Origin: an uncultured Alistipes sp.
Lineage (GTDB): Bacteria; Bacteroidota; Bacteroidia; Bacteroidales; UBA932
DNA: 53,176 nt
Direction: 5' to 3'
NCBI GenBank assembly: GCA_945787505.1
Contig: CALZHC010000004.1
Location: 1-53,176, forward strand
Shown here: piece after piece, positions 9,038 to 20,345 of the stretch
Numbering within the stretch: position 1 is the first letter of the stretch
How the letters are laid out: every line of letters starts with the position of its first letter
The notes under the pieces: model-generated
The model's database searches: none
What the model was told of the DNA's origin: nothing
Seen by the model: the letters and a program-made list of their open reading frames with translations, nothing else
Position numbers and translations under genes: made by a program

Positions 9038-10660
9038 ATGTCTGATAATTCCAATAGGATATGGGCTGTAGTCAGAGGTCTGCTCATAGTACTTATTATT
9101 TCACTTTTTGTTGTTCATCTTCTGTTGCTTAAGACTGATGGAAAGAAGGTAAGCAATCGGCTTTCCGAAAACTGGTCCAAACTTGAGCTGGTGCTTTCTC
9201 AGATTGAACAGAACTATGTGGATAGTCTTGATTATGATGCTATTACAGAGCAGCTGCTGCCTGTGCTCATGAAACAGCTCGACCCTCATTCTATATATCT
9301 TCCTCCTGCCCAGCTCAAGGAGGCTAACGAGGAACTCGACAGCAACTTCGAAGGAATCGGTATAACTTTCAATATCCCTCAGGATACAGCCATAGTAATT
9401 TCTGTAATCCCTTCCGGTCCCTCTTCCAGGGCAGGTCTTGTCCCCGGGGATAAGATTATAACCATAGATTCAGATACTGTAGCAGGTGTACAGATTCCAC
9501 AGGATTCTCTTGTCAGGAGGATGAGAGGTAAAAAAGGGACAACTGTCGAAATTGGAATCATGAGAGATAATGAAATGGTTGATTTTACCATTGAAAGAGA
9601 TAAGATCCCTGTCAATAGTGTGGAGGTCGCATATATGATAAACGATACTACTGGGTATGTGAAACTTGCCAAATTCTCCAAAACCTCCTACAAGGAGGTG
9701 CTTGTTTCCATGTTGGACCTCTCTGTCAAGGGAATGAAGAGGTTGATTTTTGACCTTCAGGGGAACACCGGAGGTTATTTGGATCAGGCTCTTCTTATTC
9801 TCAATGAGTTTCTTCCCAAGGGAACAATGCTGGTCTATATGGAGGGTCTTCACCGAAACAGGAGCGAGTTCAAGGCTGATGGTTCAGGTCACTTTCAAGA
9901 TTTGGAACTCATTGTCCTTATAGATCAGAACAGCGCTTCGTCAAGTGAGATTGTTGCAGGTGCTCTGCAAGATAATGACAGGGCAACTATTATCGGTAGG
10001 AGAAGTTATGGAAAGGGTATTGTTCAGGAACCTGTCTACTTTAGTGACAATTCAGGAATCCGCCTTACAGTCGCTCGTTTCCATACCGCCACAGGACGTT
10101 GTATACAGAAGCCTTACCATGCCGGTGATGACACCTATGCTTATGATATTTATGAGAGATATCGTCACGGTGAACTCACACAGGTTGACAGTATTCGTAA
10201 GAATGATTCACTCAGATTCGAAACACCCGGAGGAAGGGTCGTTTATGGAGGTGGAGGAATTATTCCTGACATCTTCGTGCCGATTGATACGACCGGTGTT
10301 ACAGATCTTCTTGTCAAAATCAACCGTCAAGCTCTTACCATCAAGTTCTCTTCACAGATGGCCCAAAGATATCGTAAGGAGTTGCTCGCCGTGGAGACGA
10401 TTGATGAACTTGATTCTCTGCTTGACTCCATGAATCTTGAAAAGACTTTTATTAGATATGTCAGGGCGTCCGGTATTCCTTTCAGCTATTCGCAATGGAA
10501 AATCTCCGGAGAGATCGTAATGACTCAGATAAGGGCATTGATAGGACGCTACTCTCCTATTGAAGATCTTGCTTTCTATCCACGACTCAATACTCTTGAC
10601 AACATGATCAAGACCGCTCTTGAATACAGATCGGATGCAGCCGCTTCGCTTCCACAGTAG
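9038..10660 (+). CDS. S41 family C-terminal processing peptidase (CtpA-like)
   Basis: This 540-residue periplasmic serine protease has an N-terminal membrane anchor or signal (about residues 8-28), a PDZ domain (about 100-185, with SGPSSRAGLVPGDKI) and an S41 catalytic domain. The catalytic serine region is QNSASSSEIVAGAL and the lysine is in RRSYGKGIVQEPV, the Ser-Lys dyad of tail-specific proteases. A long C-terminal region after the catalytic core is helical. Such enzymes trim periplasmic or envelope proteins. It is the last gene of the run from the exporter onward and is followed by a hairpin terminator. Confidence 0.93.
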   Translation: MSDNSNRIWAVVRGLLIVLIISLFVVHLLLLKTDGKKVSNRLSENWSKLELVLSQIEQNYVDSLDYDAITEQLLPVLMKQLDPHSIYLPPAQLKEANEELDSNFEGIGITFNIPQDTAIVISVIPSGPSSRAGLVPGDKIITIDSDTVAGVQIPQDSLVRRMRGKKGTTVEIGIMRDNEMVDFTIERDKIPVNSVEVAYMINDTTGYVKLAKFSKTSYKEVLVSMLDLSVKGMKRLIFDLQGNTGGYLDQALLILNEFLPKGTMLVYMEGLHRNRSEFKADGSGHFQDLELIVLIDQNSASSSEIVAGALQDNDRATIIGRRSYGKGIVQEPVYFSDNSGIRLTVARFHTATGRCIQKPYHAGDDTYAYDIYERYRHGELTQVDSIRKNDSLRFETPGGRVVYGGGGIIPDIFVPIDTTGVTDLLVKINRQALTIKFSSQMAQRYRKELLAVETIDELDSLLDSMNLEKTFIRYVRASGIPFSYSQWKISGEIVMTQIRALIGRYSPIEDLAFYPRLNTLDNMIKTALEYRSDAAASLPQ

Positions 10661-10707
10661 AGCGGGGCGGTGGCCGATAAAGTATGTAAGTAGAGAGGGG
10701 AAAAAGA

Positions 10708-10750
10708 AAAAGGTGACAGTGTGGGTCTTTCGACTTAACTGTCACCTTTT
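10708..10750. terminator. Bidirectional hairpin terminator
   Basis: A 13-bp perfect inverted repeat (AAAAGGTGACAGT and ACTGTCACCTTTT) encloses a 17-nt loop. A T-rich run follows the stem on each strand, so it can end both the protease transcript from the left and the tRNA-Leu transcript from the right. Confidence 0.8.
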
Positions 10751-10758
10751 CTGGTATG

Positions 10759-14064
<3,306 letters not shown>

Positions 14065-14074
14065 TCTTTTTACA

Positions 14075-16138
14075 ATGTCAGAATATAAACGTTATTTAGT
14101 TACCTCGGCACTTCCTTATGCGAATGGCCCTGTCCACATCGGTCACCTAGCAGGTGTATATGTTCCTGCCGATATTTATGTAAGGTATCTGCGTATGTGT
14201 GGCAAGGAGGTCTTTTTTGTGGGAGGATCTGACGAACATGGTGTACCTATCACCATCAAGGCACGCAAGCAGGGATGCTCGCCTCAGGATATTGTGGACA
14301 AGTACCACAAACTCATTAAAGAATCATTTGAAGAACTTGGAATCAGTTTTGACATTTACTCCAGAACTTCTTCCAAGATACATCATAAAACCTCTTCCGA
14401 GTTTTTCGAAAAACTCTATAAGGAGGGAAAGTTCATTGAGAAAGAGAGTGAACAGTACTATGATGAGCAGGCACATCAGTTCTTGGCAGACCGTTATATA
14501 GTAGGAACATGTCCCAAATGTGGAGCAGAGGGAGCTTATGGTGACCAGTGTGAAAAGTGCGGATGCACTCTGAGTCCCGATGAGCTTATTAATCCCCACT
14601 CGGCTTTGAGCGGAAATGCTCCTATCAAAAAGAAGACTAAACACTGGTATCTACCTCTTGATCAGTATGAACCTTGGCTTAGAGAGTGGATTCTCGAAGG
14701 TCACAAGGAGTGGAAAACCAATGTCTACGGTCAGTGTAAATCATGGTTGGACGGCGGACTTCTTCCCCGTGCTGTGAGCAGAGACCTCGATTGGGGTGTT
14801 CCTGTTCCTGTTGAGGGAGCAGAGGGAAAGGTTCTTTATGTCTGGTTTGATGCCCCTATCGGGTATATCTCCAATACCATAGAAGCTCGTCCCGATGATT
14901 GGGAAAAGTGGTGGAAGAGTGAAGATACCAAGATGGTCCATTTTATCGGAAAGGACAATATTGTCTTCCATTGCATTGTTTTTCCTTCTATGCTGAAGGC
15001 TTACGGTGACGGATACATTCTTCCTGACAATGTTCCTGCAAATGAGTTCCTCAACCTCGAAGGTGACAAGATCTCTACATCCAGAAATTGGGCGGTATGG
15101 CTTCATGAGTATCTGCGCGAAATGCCTGGAAAACAGGATATGCTCAGGTATGTTCTTTGTGCAAATGCTCCTGAGACCAAAGACAATGACTTTACATGGA
15201 AAGATTTCCAGTCTCGTTGCAATTCAGAACTTGTGGCCATTTATGGTAACTTTGTTAATAGGGCTATCGTTCTTACGCATAAGTATTTCGATGGAAAAGT
15301 TCCTGCAGATGCAGCTCCTGATGCCATCGATAGACAGACTCTCGAACAGGTTGGCGTGATTAAGGCACGTCTGTCAGATGCTCTGGAAAACTATAAATTC
15401 AGGGAAGCTGTCAAGGAGGCTATGAATCTGGCACGTCTTGGAAACAAATATCTTACTGAGACTGAGCCATGGAAGGTGGCTAAGAGCGATATGGACAGGT
15501 GTGCCTCCATCCTCAGGACATCTTTGAAGATTTGTGTAGATCTTGCAATCGCATTTGCTCCATTTACACCTTTTTCAACTGAGAAACTCCTTGGTATGCT
15601 CAATCTTCCAAAGGATGTATTGAAATGGGATAATCTCGGAAATCACGATATTCTCACCGAAGGACACCAGCTTGAAAAGGCTGAACTTCTGTTTGCAAAA
15701 GTTGAAGATGATGTTATCCAGGCACAGCTTGACAAACTTGCTGCAACTAAGCAAGCAAACCTTAAAGAGGCTGCTGCTAATGCCATTCCGGCTCCTGTGG
15801 AACCTCAGAAGAGTGAGTGTACCTTCGAGGATTTCGAGAAGATGGATATAAGGACAGCTACCGTGCTTGAGGCCGAAAGGGTTCCCAAGACAGATAAGCT
15901 TCTTAAACTGACGATTGATACGGGTATTGACAAACGTGTGATTGTATCCGGTATTGCTCAATACTATACTCCCGAAGAGATGGTAGGAAAGCAGATCTCG
16001 ATTCTGGCCAATCTTGCTCCGAGAAAGATAAGGGGAATTGAGTCCAAAGGAATGATCCTTATGGCGCGTCAAAGCGATGGCAAGATGAGATTCATCACTC
16101 CTGCCGAAAGGCTCGACAATGGTGCGACTATCGGTTAA
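14075..16138 (+). CDS. metG: Methionyl-tRNA synthetase
   Basis: This 687-residue class I synthetase charges tRNA-Met. The catalytic HIGH motif is PVHIGHLAG near residue 20, the zinc-binding knuckles are [19 protein letters not shown] (about 146-164), and the second signature is the KISTS variant of KMSKS. A C-terminal OB-fold tRNA-binding domain (about 580-687, [17 protein letters not shown]) follows. Length and domain order match the long, dimeric MetRS type. It starts 10 nt after the beta-galactosidase gene, so the two may share a transcript. Its 3' end overlaps the convergent HU-like gene by 11 bp. Confidence 0.97.
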   Translation: MSEYKRYLVTSALPYANGPVHIGHLAGVYVPADIYVRYLRMCGKEVFFVGGSDEHGVPITIKARKQGCSPQDIVDKYHKLIKESFEELGISFDIYSRTSSKIHHKTSSEFFEKLYKEGKFIEKESEQYYDEQAHQFLADRYIVGTCPKCGAEGAYGDQCEKCGCTLSPDELINPHSALSGNAPIKKKTKHWYLPLDQYEPWLREWILEGHKEWKTNVYGQCKSWLDGGLLPRAVSRDLDWGVPVPVEGAEGKVLYVWFDAPIGYISNTIEARPDDWEKWWKSEDTKMVHFIGKDNIVFHCIVFPSMLKAYGDGYILPDNVPANEFLNLEGDKISTSRNWAVWLHEYLREMPGKQDMLRYVLCANAPETKDNDFTWKDFQSRCNSELVAIYGNFVNRAIVLTHKYFDGKVPADAAPDAIDRQTLEQVGVIKARLSDALENYKFREAVKEAMNLARLGNKYLTETEPWKVAKSDMDRCASILRTSLKICVDLAIAFAPFTPFSTEKLLGMLNLPKDVLKWDNLGNHDILTEGHQLEKAELLFAKVEDDVIQAQLDKLAATKQANLKEAAANAIPAPVEPQKSECTFEDFEKMDIRTATVLEAERVPKTDKLLKLTIDTGIDKRVIVSGIAQYYTPEEMVGKQISILANLAPRKIRGIESKGMILMARQSDGKMRFITPAERLDNGATIG

Positions 16139-16820
16139 CTGTACTCTTTATGAGCTCAAGTTCCTCTTCGGTATATATTATGCTGTCGAGTAGACCGAAA
16201 CGTCCAAGAAGATATATTGCAACAAGAACTATTATGATGGCGGCGATTGAAATGATTGCTGCCATCATTGCTTTTGACAGACCCTTTTTCTTCTTCTCCT
16301 TGGGGGTCTCTTTGTCTTTTTCTTGAGTGGCCTTCTTTTCAGTAATTTCGAGAGTTTTGTCGGTATGGTCCTCTTGTTGGACCTGCTTGTTCTCTTTTAT
16401 TGGCTTTACTGAAACTGGGGTAAAGCCGAAAATGTCCCTGCAAATGGAATCTTCATCTTCAGGTGTAAATATAATCACTCCGGCATTGTCTGGTGTCAGC
16501 AGACCGAGCTCAGGTAGATGGACTCTTTTTTCTTTTGAAAGTTCCCTTTTAAGATTTTCAATGCAATTGTGCATTTCGTAGGTGGTACTTTTTACTGAGA
16601 TTCCTGTTCTGGATGAACAGTATCTGATTAAAGATTCACCTGTGACTTTGGTGTCGCTTTTAAAGGAAACTGCTCCTGATGGGGGAAGGATGGTCTTTCC
16701 ATCTTCTGATATGCGGGCAGCGGAAATGCGGAACAGGAATGTGCCGAGAGATGGAACTTCTGCTTTCTGATTCTCGATCAGGCTCTCTTTGATGGTTTTT
16801 GCCAGTAGATTTAAATCCAT
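16128..16820 (-). CDS. Membrane protein with tandem HU-like domains (HU-CCDC81 type)
   Basis: This 230-residue protein begins with two short HU-like regions (about 1-60 and 61-140; for example [10 protein letters not shown] and [11 protein letters not shown]), which match the bacterial HU-CCDC81 pattern. A lysine- and glutamate-rich linker (about 145-188) leads to one transmembrane helix (about 190-214), and only ~18 residues follow. The DNA-binding-like part should be cytoplasmic. Related Bacteroidota proteins often end in a periplasmic SPOR domain, which is absent here. I use the ATG at 16820 because it lies 28 nt after an exact promoter element; an upstream in-frame start at 16871 would precede that promoter. 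The function is unknown. Confidence 0.75.
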   Translation of the reverse strand: MDLNLLAKTIKESLIENQKAEVPSLGTFLFRISAARISEDGKTILPPSGAVSFKSDTKVTGESLIRYCSSRTGISVKSTTYEMHNCIENLKRELSKEKRVHLPELGLLTPDNAGVIIFTPEDEDSICRDIFGFTPVSVKPIKENKQVQQEDHTDKTLEITEKKATQEKDKETPKEKKKKGLSKAMMAAIISIAAIIIVLVAIYLLGRFGLLDSIIYTEEELELIKSTVNR

Positions 16821-16848
16821 TTTGGGGAAACATTTAATTTTTACCTCA

Positions 16849-16856
16849 CAAAAGTA
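16849..16856 (-). promoter_or_regulatory. -7 promoter element for the HU-like membrane protein
   Basis: The minus strand reads TACTTTTG, an exact consensus match 28 nt before the ATG at 16820. It pairs divergently with the tRNA-Asn promoter 30 bp away. Confidence 0.65.
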
Positions 16857-16886
16857 ACTTTTTTTTTGCAAATCAAAAAAAATGCT

Positions 16887-16894
16887 TACCTTTG
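16887..16894 (+). promoter_or_regulatory. -7 promoter element for tRNA-Asn
   Basis: TACCTTTG matches TAnnTTTG exactly and ends 28 nt before the tRNA. Confidence 0.65.
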
Positions 16895-16922
16895 CAACGT
16901 CTTAAAGAAAGAGACACGAAAT

Positions 16923-16996
16923 TCCTCTTTAGCTCAGTTGGTTAGAGCACCTGACTGTTAATCAGGGGGTCCTAGGTTCAAGTCCTAGAAGGGGAG
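16923..16996 (+). tRNA. tRNA-Asn (anticodon GTT)
   Basis: This 74-nt sequence forms a standard cloverleaf with acceptor stem TCCTCTT/AAGGGGA (one G-U pair), D-arm AGCTCAGTTGGTTAGAGC, anticodon stem CTGA/TCAG around CTGTTAA, and T-arm CCTAGGTTCAAGTCCTAGA wrapped around TTCAAGT. The anticodon GTT decodes Asn. CCA is not encoded. Confidence 0.96.
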
Positions 16997-16998
16997 CG

Positions 16999-17035
16999 AA
17001 AGGGACAAATCATCAGAAATGAGGTTTGTCCTTTT
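16999..17035 (+). terminator. Hairpin terminator after tRNA-Asn
   Basis: An 11-bp stem (AAAGGGACAAA with TTTGTCCTTTT, one G-U pair) encloses a 15-nt loop and runs into a T-rich tract. It begins 2 nt after the tRNA. Confidence 0.75.
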
Positions 17036-17060
17036 TCTTTTTATGTCAAGAAGAAATAAA

Positions 17061-17103
17061 AAAAAGGTTACCTGCTTCTTTTTTTGAATGGGTAACCTTT
17101 TTT
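17061..17103. terminator. Hairpin terminator between tRNA-Asn and trpS
   Basis: A 12-bp stem (AAAAAGGTTACC with GGTAACCTTTTT) has T-runs on both sides. It lies 19 nt beyond the trpS stop codon on the minus strand and probably ends the recA-trpS transcript, while also backing up the tRNA terminator. Confidence 0.75.
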
Positions 17104-17121
17104 ATTGTTTAAAGATGATGC

Positions 17122-18171
17122 TTAGAATACTTTGAATCCTACTGCTTTGCGCGCCAGTTCAAGAGTCTTTGCTGCACTTTCTCGAGCCTTCTCCCTGCCG
17201 CTCTCTACTACCTTGTGCAGATAAGCGTCATCGTTATAGACGTCATCTATCCTCTCTTTTATAGGAAGTGTCACCTTGCAGATATCCTCAGCAAGCTGCT
17301 TTTTCATATCTCCGTAACGGATGGTGCAAGTGTTGTACTTCTCCATGAAATAGTCCACTGTAGAGGGATCTGATACCAGGGACATGAGTGTGAAGAGGTT
17401 CTTGATATATTCCGGCATAGGTGCATTTGGCTCTGTGGGACCGGAGTCTGTAAGAGCCTTCTTGACTTTCTTGGTTATGGTCGCCTCGTCATCGTATAGA
17501 TAAATGCCGTTTCCTTCACTCTTGCCCATCTTGCCTGAACCGTCCAGTCCGGGTACTTTTATCAGTCCGGTGCCGAAATCCAGTGCACGGGGTTCAGGAA
17601 AGACCTCTTCTCCGTACATGTTGTTGAATCTTCTTGCCAGAACCCTTGCAAATTCGAGGTGCTGCTCCTGGTCTTTACCCACCGGGACGAAATCTGCCCT
17701 ATGGATGAGAATATCGGCAGCCATAAGTGTAGGGTAGGTGAGTAGGCCGGCATTGATGTTTATACCCTCGTCGTTATTGTCATCGTATGAAATCTCCTCC
17801 ACTGGCTTGTTTCTGGCCTGTGCTTTGGCGAGCCTGACCTTGTCCTTGAATGATGTCGTCCTTTCAAGTTCTCCCTTATATGAGAGCATATTCAGCAGAA
17901 CATAGAGTTCGCTTACCTGAGGCACATCGCTCTGAATGAAGATTGTAGCCTTCTCGGGGTCAAGTCCTGCAGCGATATATTCGGCCAAGATGATTTTTAC
18001 GCTCTTGTGAAAGTCATCCGGATGGGGATGGGTGGTAAGAGAATGCAAGTCAGCGATGAAGAAAAAACAATTGTATATATCTTGAATCCTGACAAAGTTC
18101 TTCAGTGCTCCGAAATAGTTTCCCAGATGAAGGTGTCCTGTAGAACGGATACCACTAACTACTGTATTCAT
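17122..18171 (-). CDS. trpS: Tryptophanyl-tRNA synthetase
   Basis: This 349-residue class I synthetase charges tRNA-Trp. The first signature is the HIGH variant HLHLGNYFGAL near residue 13, the AIDQ-type region appears as VGKDQEQHLEFAR (about 181), and the second signature is KMGKSEGN near 215. The length is a little above the 330-340 typical of bacterial TrpRS. It begins 7 nt after the recA stop codon, so the two genes almost certainly share one transcript, an unusual pairing. Confidence 0.97.
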   Translation of the reverse strand: MNTVVSGIRSTGHLHLGNYFGALKNFVRIQDIYNCFFFIADLHSLTTHPHPDDFHKSVKIILAEYIAAGLDPEKATIFIQSDVPQVSELYVLLNMLSYKGELERTTSFKDKVRLAKAQARNKPVEEISYDDNNDEGININAGLLTYPTLMAADILIHRADFVPVGKDQEQHLEFARVLARRFNNMYGEEVFPEPRALDFGTGLIKVPGLDGSGKMGKSEGNGIYLYDDEATITKKVKKALTDSGPTEPNAPMPEYIKNLFTLMSLVSDPSTVDYFMEKYNTCTIRYGDMKKQLAEDICKVTLPIKERIDDVYNDDAYLHKVVESGREKARESAAKTLELARKAVGFKVF

Positions 18172-18178
18172 ATTAAAA

Positions 18179-19213
18179 TCAGTCTTTAATGTTTCTGAGG
18201 GCTTCTCTAATCTTCATGTCGATCTCTTCTGCGAGTTCTACATTGTCAGTGAGCAGCTTCTTTACAGCGTCCCTTCCCTGAGCCAGCCTTGTCTCATTGT
18301 AGCTGAACCATGAACCGCTCTTCTTGATGATTTCGTATTCTACACCTAAATCCACTATCTCACCGATTCTGGAGATACCTTCACCGAATACAATATCGAA
18401 CTCTGCTTTCTTGAAGGGGGGAGCTACTTTATTCTTAACGATTTTGGCCCTTGTTCTGTTTCCTGTAGCATCCTCTCCATCCTTGAGCTGGGTGACTTTT
18501 CTTACGTCAATGCGGATTGATGCGTAGAATTTGAGAGCATTACCACCTGTGGTGGTTTCCGGATTGCCGAACATTACGCCGATCTTTTCCCTGAGCTGGT
18601 TGATAAAGATACAGCAGGTATTGGTCTTGGCAATGGTTGCTGTAAGTTTTCTGAGTGCCTGGCTCATTAAACGAGCCTGCAGACCGACTCTCTGGTCTCC
18701 CATCTCTCCCTCAATTTCGGCTTTGGGAGTAAGTGCGGCAACAGAGTCCACCACTATGATGTCTATAGCACCGCTTCGAATAAGGTTGTCAGCTATTTCG
18801 AGAGCCTGTTCACCATTGTCAGGCTGGGATATCAGGAGTGAGTCGAGGTTTACACCCAGATGTTTGGCGTATGTCCTGTCAAATGCATGTTCAGCATCTA
18901 TGATGGCAGCAATGCCACCGTTTTTCTGCGCCTGGGCAATTGCGTGGATCGCAAGGGTGGTCTTACCGCTTGATTCGGGTCCGTAGATCTCAATCACCCT
19001 TCCACGGGGGTATCCTCCTACTCCCAGTGCATTGTCAAGTGCAATCGAGCCTGAAGGGATGACAGATACTTCGGTATCGGCCTGATCCCCCATCTTCATT
19101 ATGGCACCCTTGCCGAAATCTTTCTCAATTTTGTCAAGAGTGGCTTGCAAAGCTTTCATTTTTGCAGCGTTGTTGCTGCTGGCCATTTCATTGTTTTCTA
19201 TCTCTTTCGCCAT
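18179..19213 (-). CDS. recA: Recombinase RecA
   Basis: This 344-residue protein is the central strand-exchange recombinase and SOS co-protease. Walker A is GPESSGKTT near residue 75, Walker B lies in [12 protein letters not shown], and the DNA-binding loop sequences [21 protein letters not shown] (loop L2 region) are intact. A mildly acidic C-terminal tail follows. It is the first gene of a recA-trpS operon and diverges from rlmN. Its promoter at 19235-19242 is an exact consensus match. I see no obvious LexA box in the 85-bp gap. Confidence 0.98.
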   Translation of the reverse strand: MAKEIENNEMASSNNAAKMKALQATLDKIEKDFGKGAIMKMGDQADTEVSVIPSGSIALDNALGVGGYPRGRVIEIYGPESSGKTTLAIHAIAQAQKNGGIAAIIDAEHAFDRTYAKHLGVNLDSLLISQPDNGEQALEIADNLIRSGAIDIIVVDSVAALTPKAEIEGEMGDQRVGLQARLMSQALRKLTATIAKTNTCCIFINQLREKIGVMFGNPETTTGGNALKFYASIRIDVRKVTQLKDGEDATGNRTRAKIVKNKVAPPFKKAEFDIVFGEGISRIGEIVDLGVEYEIIKKSGSWFSYNETRLAQGRDAVKKLLTDNVELAEEIDMKIREALRNIKD

Positions 19214-19234
19214 ATCTTTCTTTTTTAATCAGTG

Positions 19235-19242
19235 CAAATATA
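19235..19242 (-). promoter_or_regulatory. -7 promoter element for recA-trpS
   Basis: The minus strand reads TATATTTG, an exact TAnnTTTG match 21 nt before the recA ATG. Confidence 0.65.
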
Positions 19243-19264
19243 GGTTAAATTCTGATATTTTTCA

Positions 19265-19272
19265 TACTTTTG
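19265..19272 (+). promoter_or_regulatory. -7 promoter element for the rlmN operon
   Basis: TACTTTTG matches the consensus exactly and lies 26 nt before the rlmN ATG at 19299. It drives transcription away from recA. Confidence 0.65.
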
Positions 19273-19298
19273 CACTGCCACGGAAACCTTTTTGATAA

Positions 19299-20345
19299 AT
19301 GAAGAAATTATTGGGAATGACATTGGAGGAGCTCAAGCAAGTATGCTCCGAATTGGGCACTCCGGCCTATACTGCAAAACAGATTGCACACTGGCTTTAT
19401 GTAGCCAGAGTCGACTCTTTCGATAAGATGACCAATCTCTCTAAAGCTCTCAGGGAAAGGCTTTCCGGTGAGTATGAGATAGGTCGTACCAAATATCTTG
19501 ATTTTGCAGCCTCACAGGATGGAACTAAAAAATATCTCTTTCCTGTCCAAAGGGGAGAGTCTCTTTACGGAGTCGAGGCAGTGATGATTCCCGATAAGGA
19601 GAGAGCCACGCTATGTGTCTCTTCCCAGCCCGGATGCAGGATGGGATGCCGTTTCTGCATGACAGGCCGTCAGGGATACCATGGCTCGTTGGATGCAGGT
19701 GAGATAATCAATCAGTATCTGGAGGCAGATGAAAGTGCTCGACTGACCAATACGGTCTTTATGGGTATGGGAGAACCTCTGGATAACTGGGAGAATGTCA
19801 AGAAAGTTATCGAAATACTTGTTGCACCCTGGGGATTCGGGTGGAGTCCTAAAAGGATAACCCTCTCTACGATAGGTATAAACAGAGCTGTGGACGGAGG
19901 TGTGGCGCCATTGAGAAGATTTCTTGATGAGTCCTCTTGCCATCTGGCTGTCAGCCTGCACAACCCCTTTCCCGCCCAAAGGGCTGAACTTATGCCGATG
20001 GAGAAGCCATATCCTATCGAAGAGACGATATCGATTATCAAAGAGTATGACTTTACCGGTCAGCGCAGAGTGAGTTTCGAGTATATTATGTTCAATGGTG
20101 TTAATGATTCAAAGGCACATGCAGATGCACTTGCCCGACTTCTCAAGGGGCTCGAGTGCAGGATCAATCTCATCAGGTTTCACAAGATACCCGATTCTCC
20201 GTTGGAAACATCCCCCATGCCTGTGATTGAGGCATTCAAAAAGAGACTCAATGACAGTGGTATAGTAACGACGCTTCGGGCCTCAAGGGGAGAGGATATC
20301 CTTGCTGCCTGCGGCATGCTCAGTGGAAAACAAAACAAAATATGA
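19299..20345 (+). CDS. rlmN: 23S rRNA A2503 / tRNA A37 methyltransferase RlmN (radical SAM)
   Basis: This 348-residue radical SAM enzyme adds a C2 methyl group to A2503 of 23S rRNA and to A37 of some tRNAs. The iron-sulfur cluster motif CRMGCRFC is near residue 111, the SAM-binding GMGEPLDN is near 152, and the C-terminal catalytic cysteine lies in DILAACGML. The N-terminal accessory domain is present. It heads an operon with the patatin gene, whose start codon overlaps its stop codon (ATGA). Confidence 0.96.
   Translation: MKKLLGMTLEELKQVCSELGTPAYTAKQIAHWLYVARVDSFDKMTNLSKALRERLSGEYEIGRTKYLDFAASQDGTKKYLFPVQRGESLYGVEAVMIPDKERATLCVSSQPGCRMGCRFCMTGRQGYHGSLDAGEIINQYLEADESARLTNTVFMGMGEPLDNWENVKKVIEILVAPWGFGWSPKRITLSTIGINRAVDGGVAPLRRFLDESSCHLAVSLHNPFPAQRAELMPMEKPYPIEETISIIKEYDFTGQRRVSFEYIMFNGVNDSKAHADALARLLKGLECRINLIRFHKIPDSPLETSPMPVIEAFKKRLNDSGIVTTLRASRGEDILAACGMLSGKQNKI

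Noticed and set aside
16861-17110. Repeated hairpins near tRNA-Asn as a possible small RNA or CRISPR remnant
   Set aside because: They are two unrelated terminator hairpins with T-runs, with no direct repeats or spacers.
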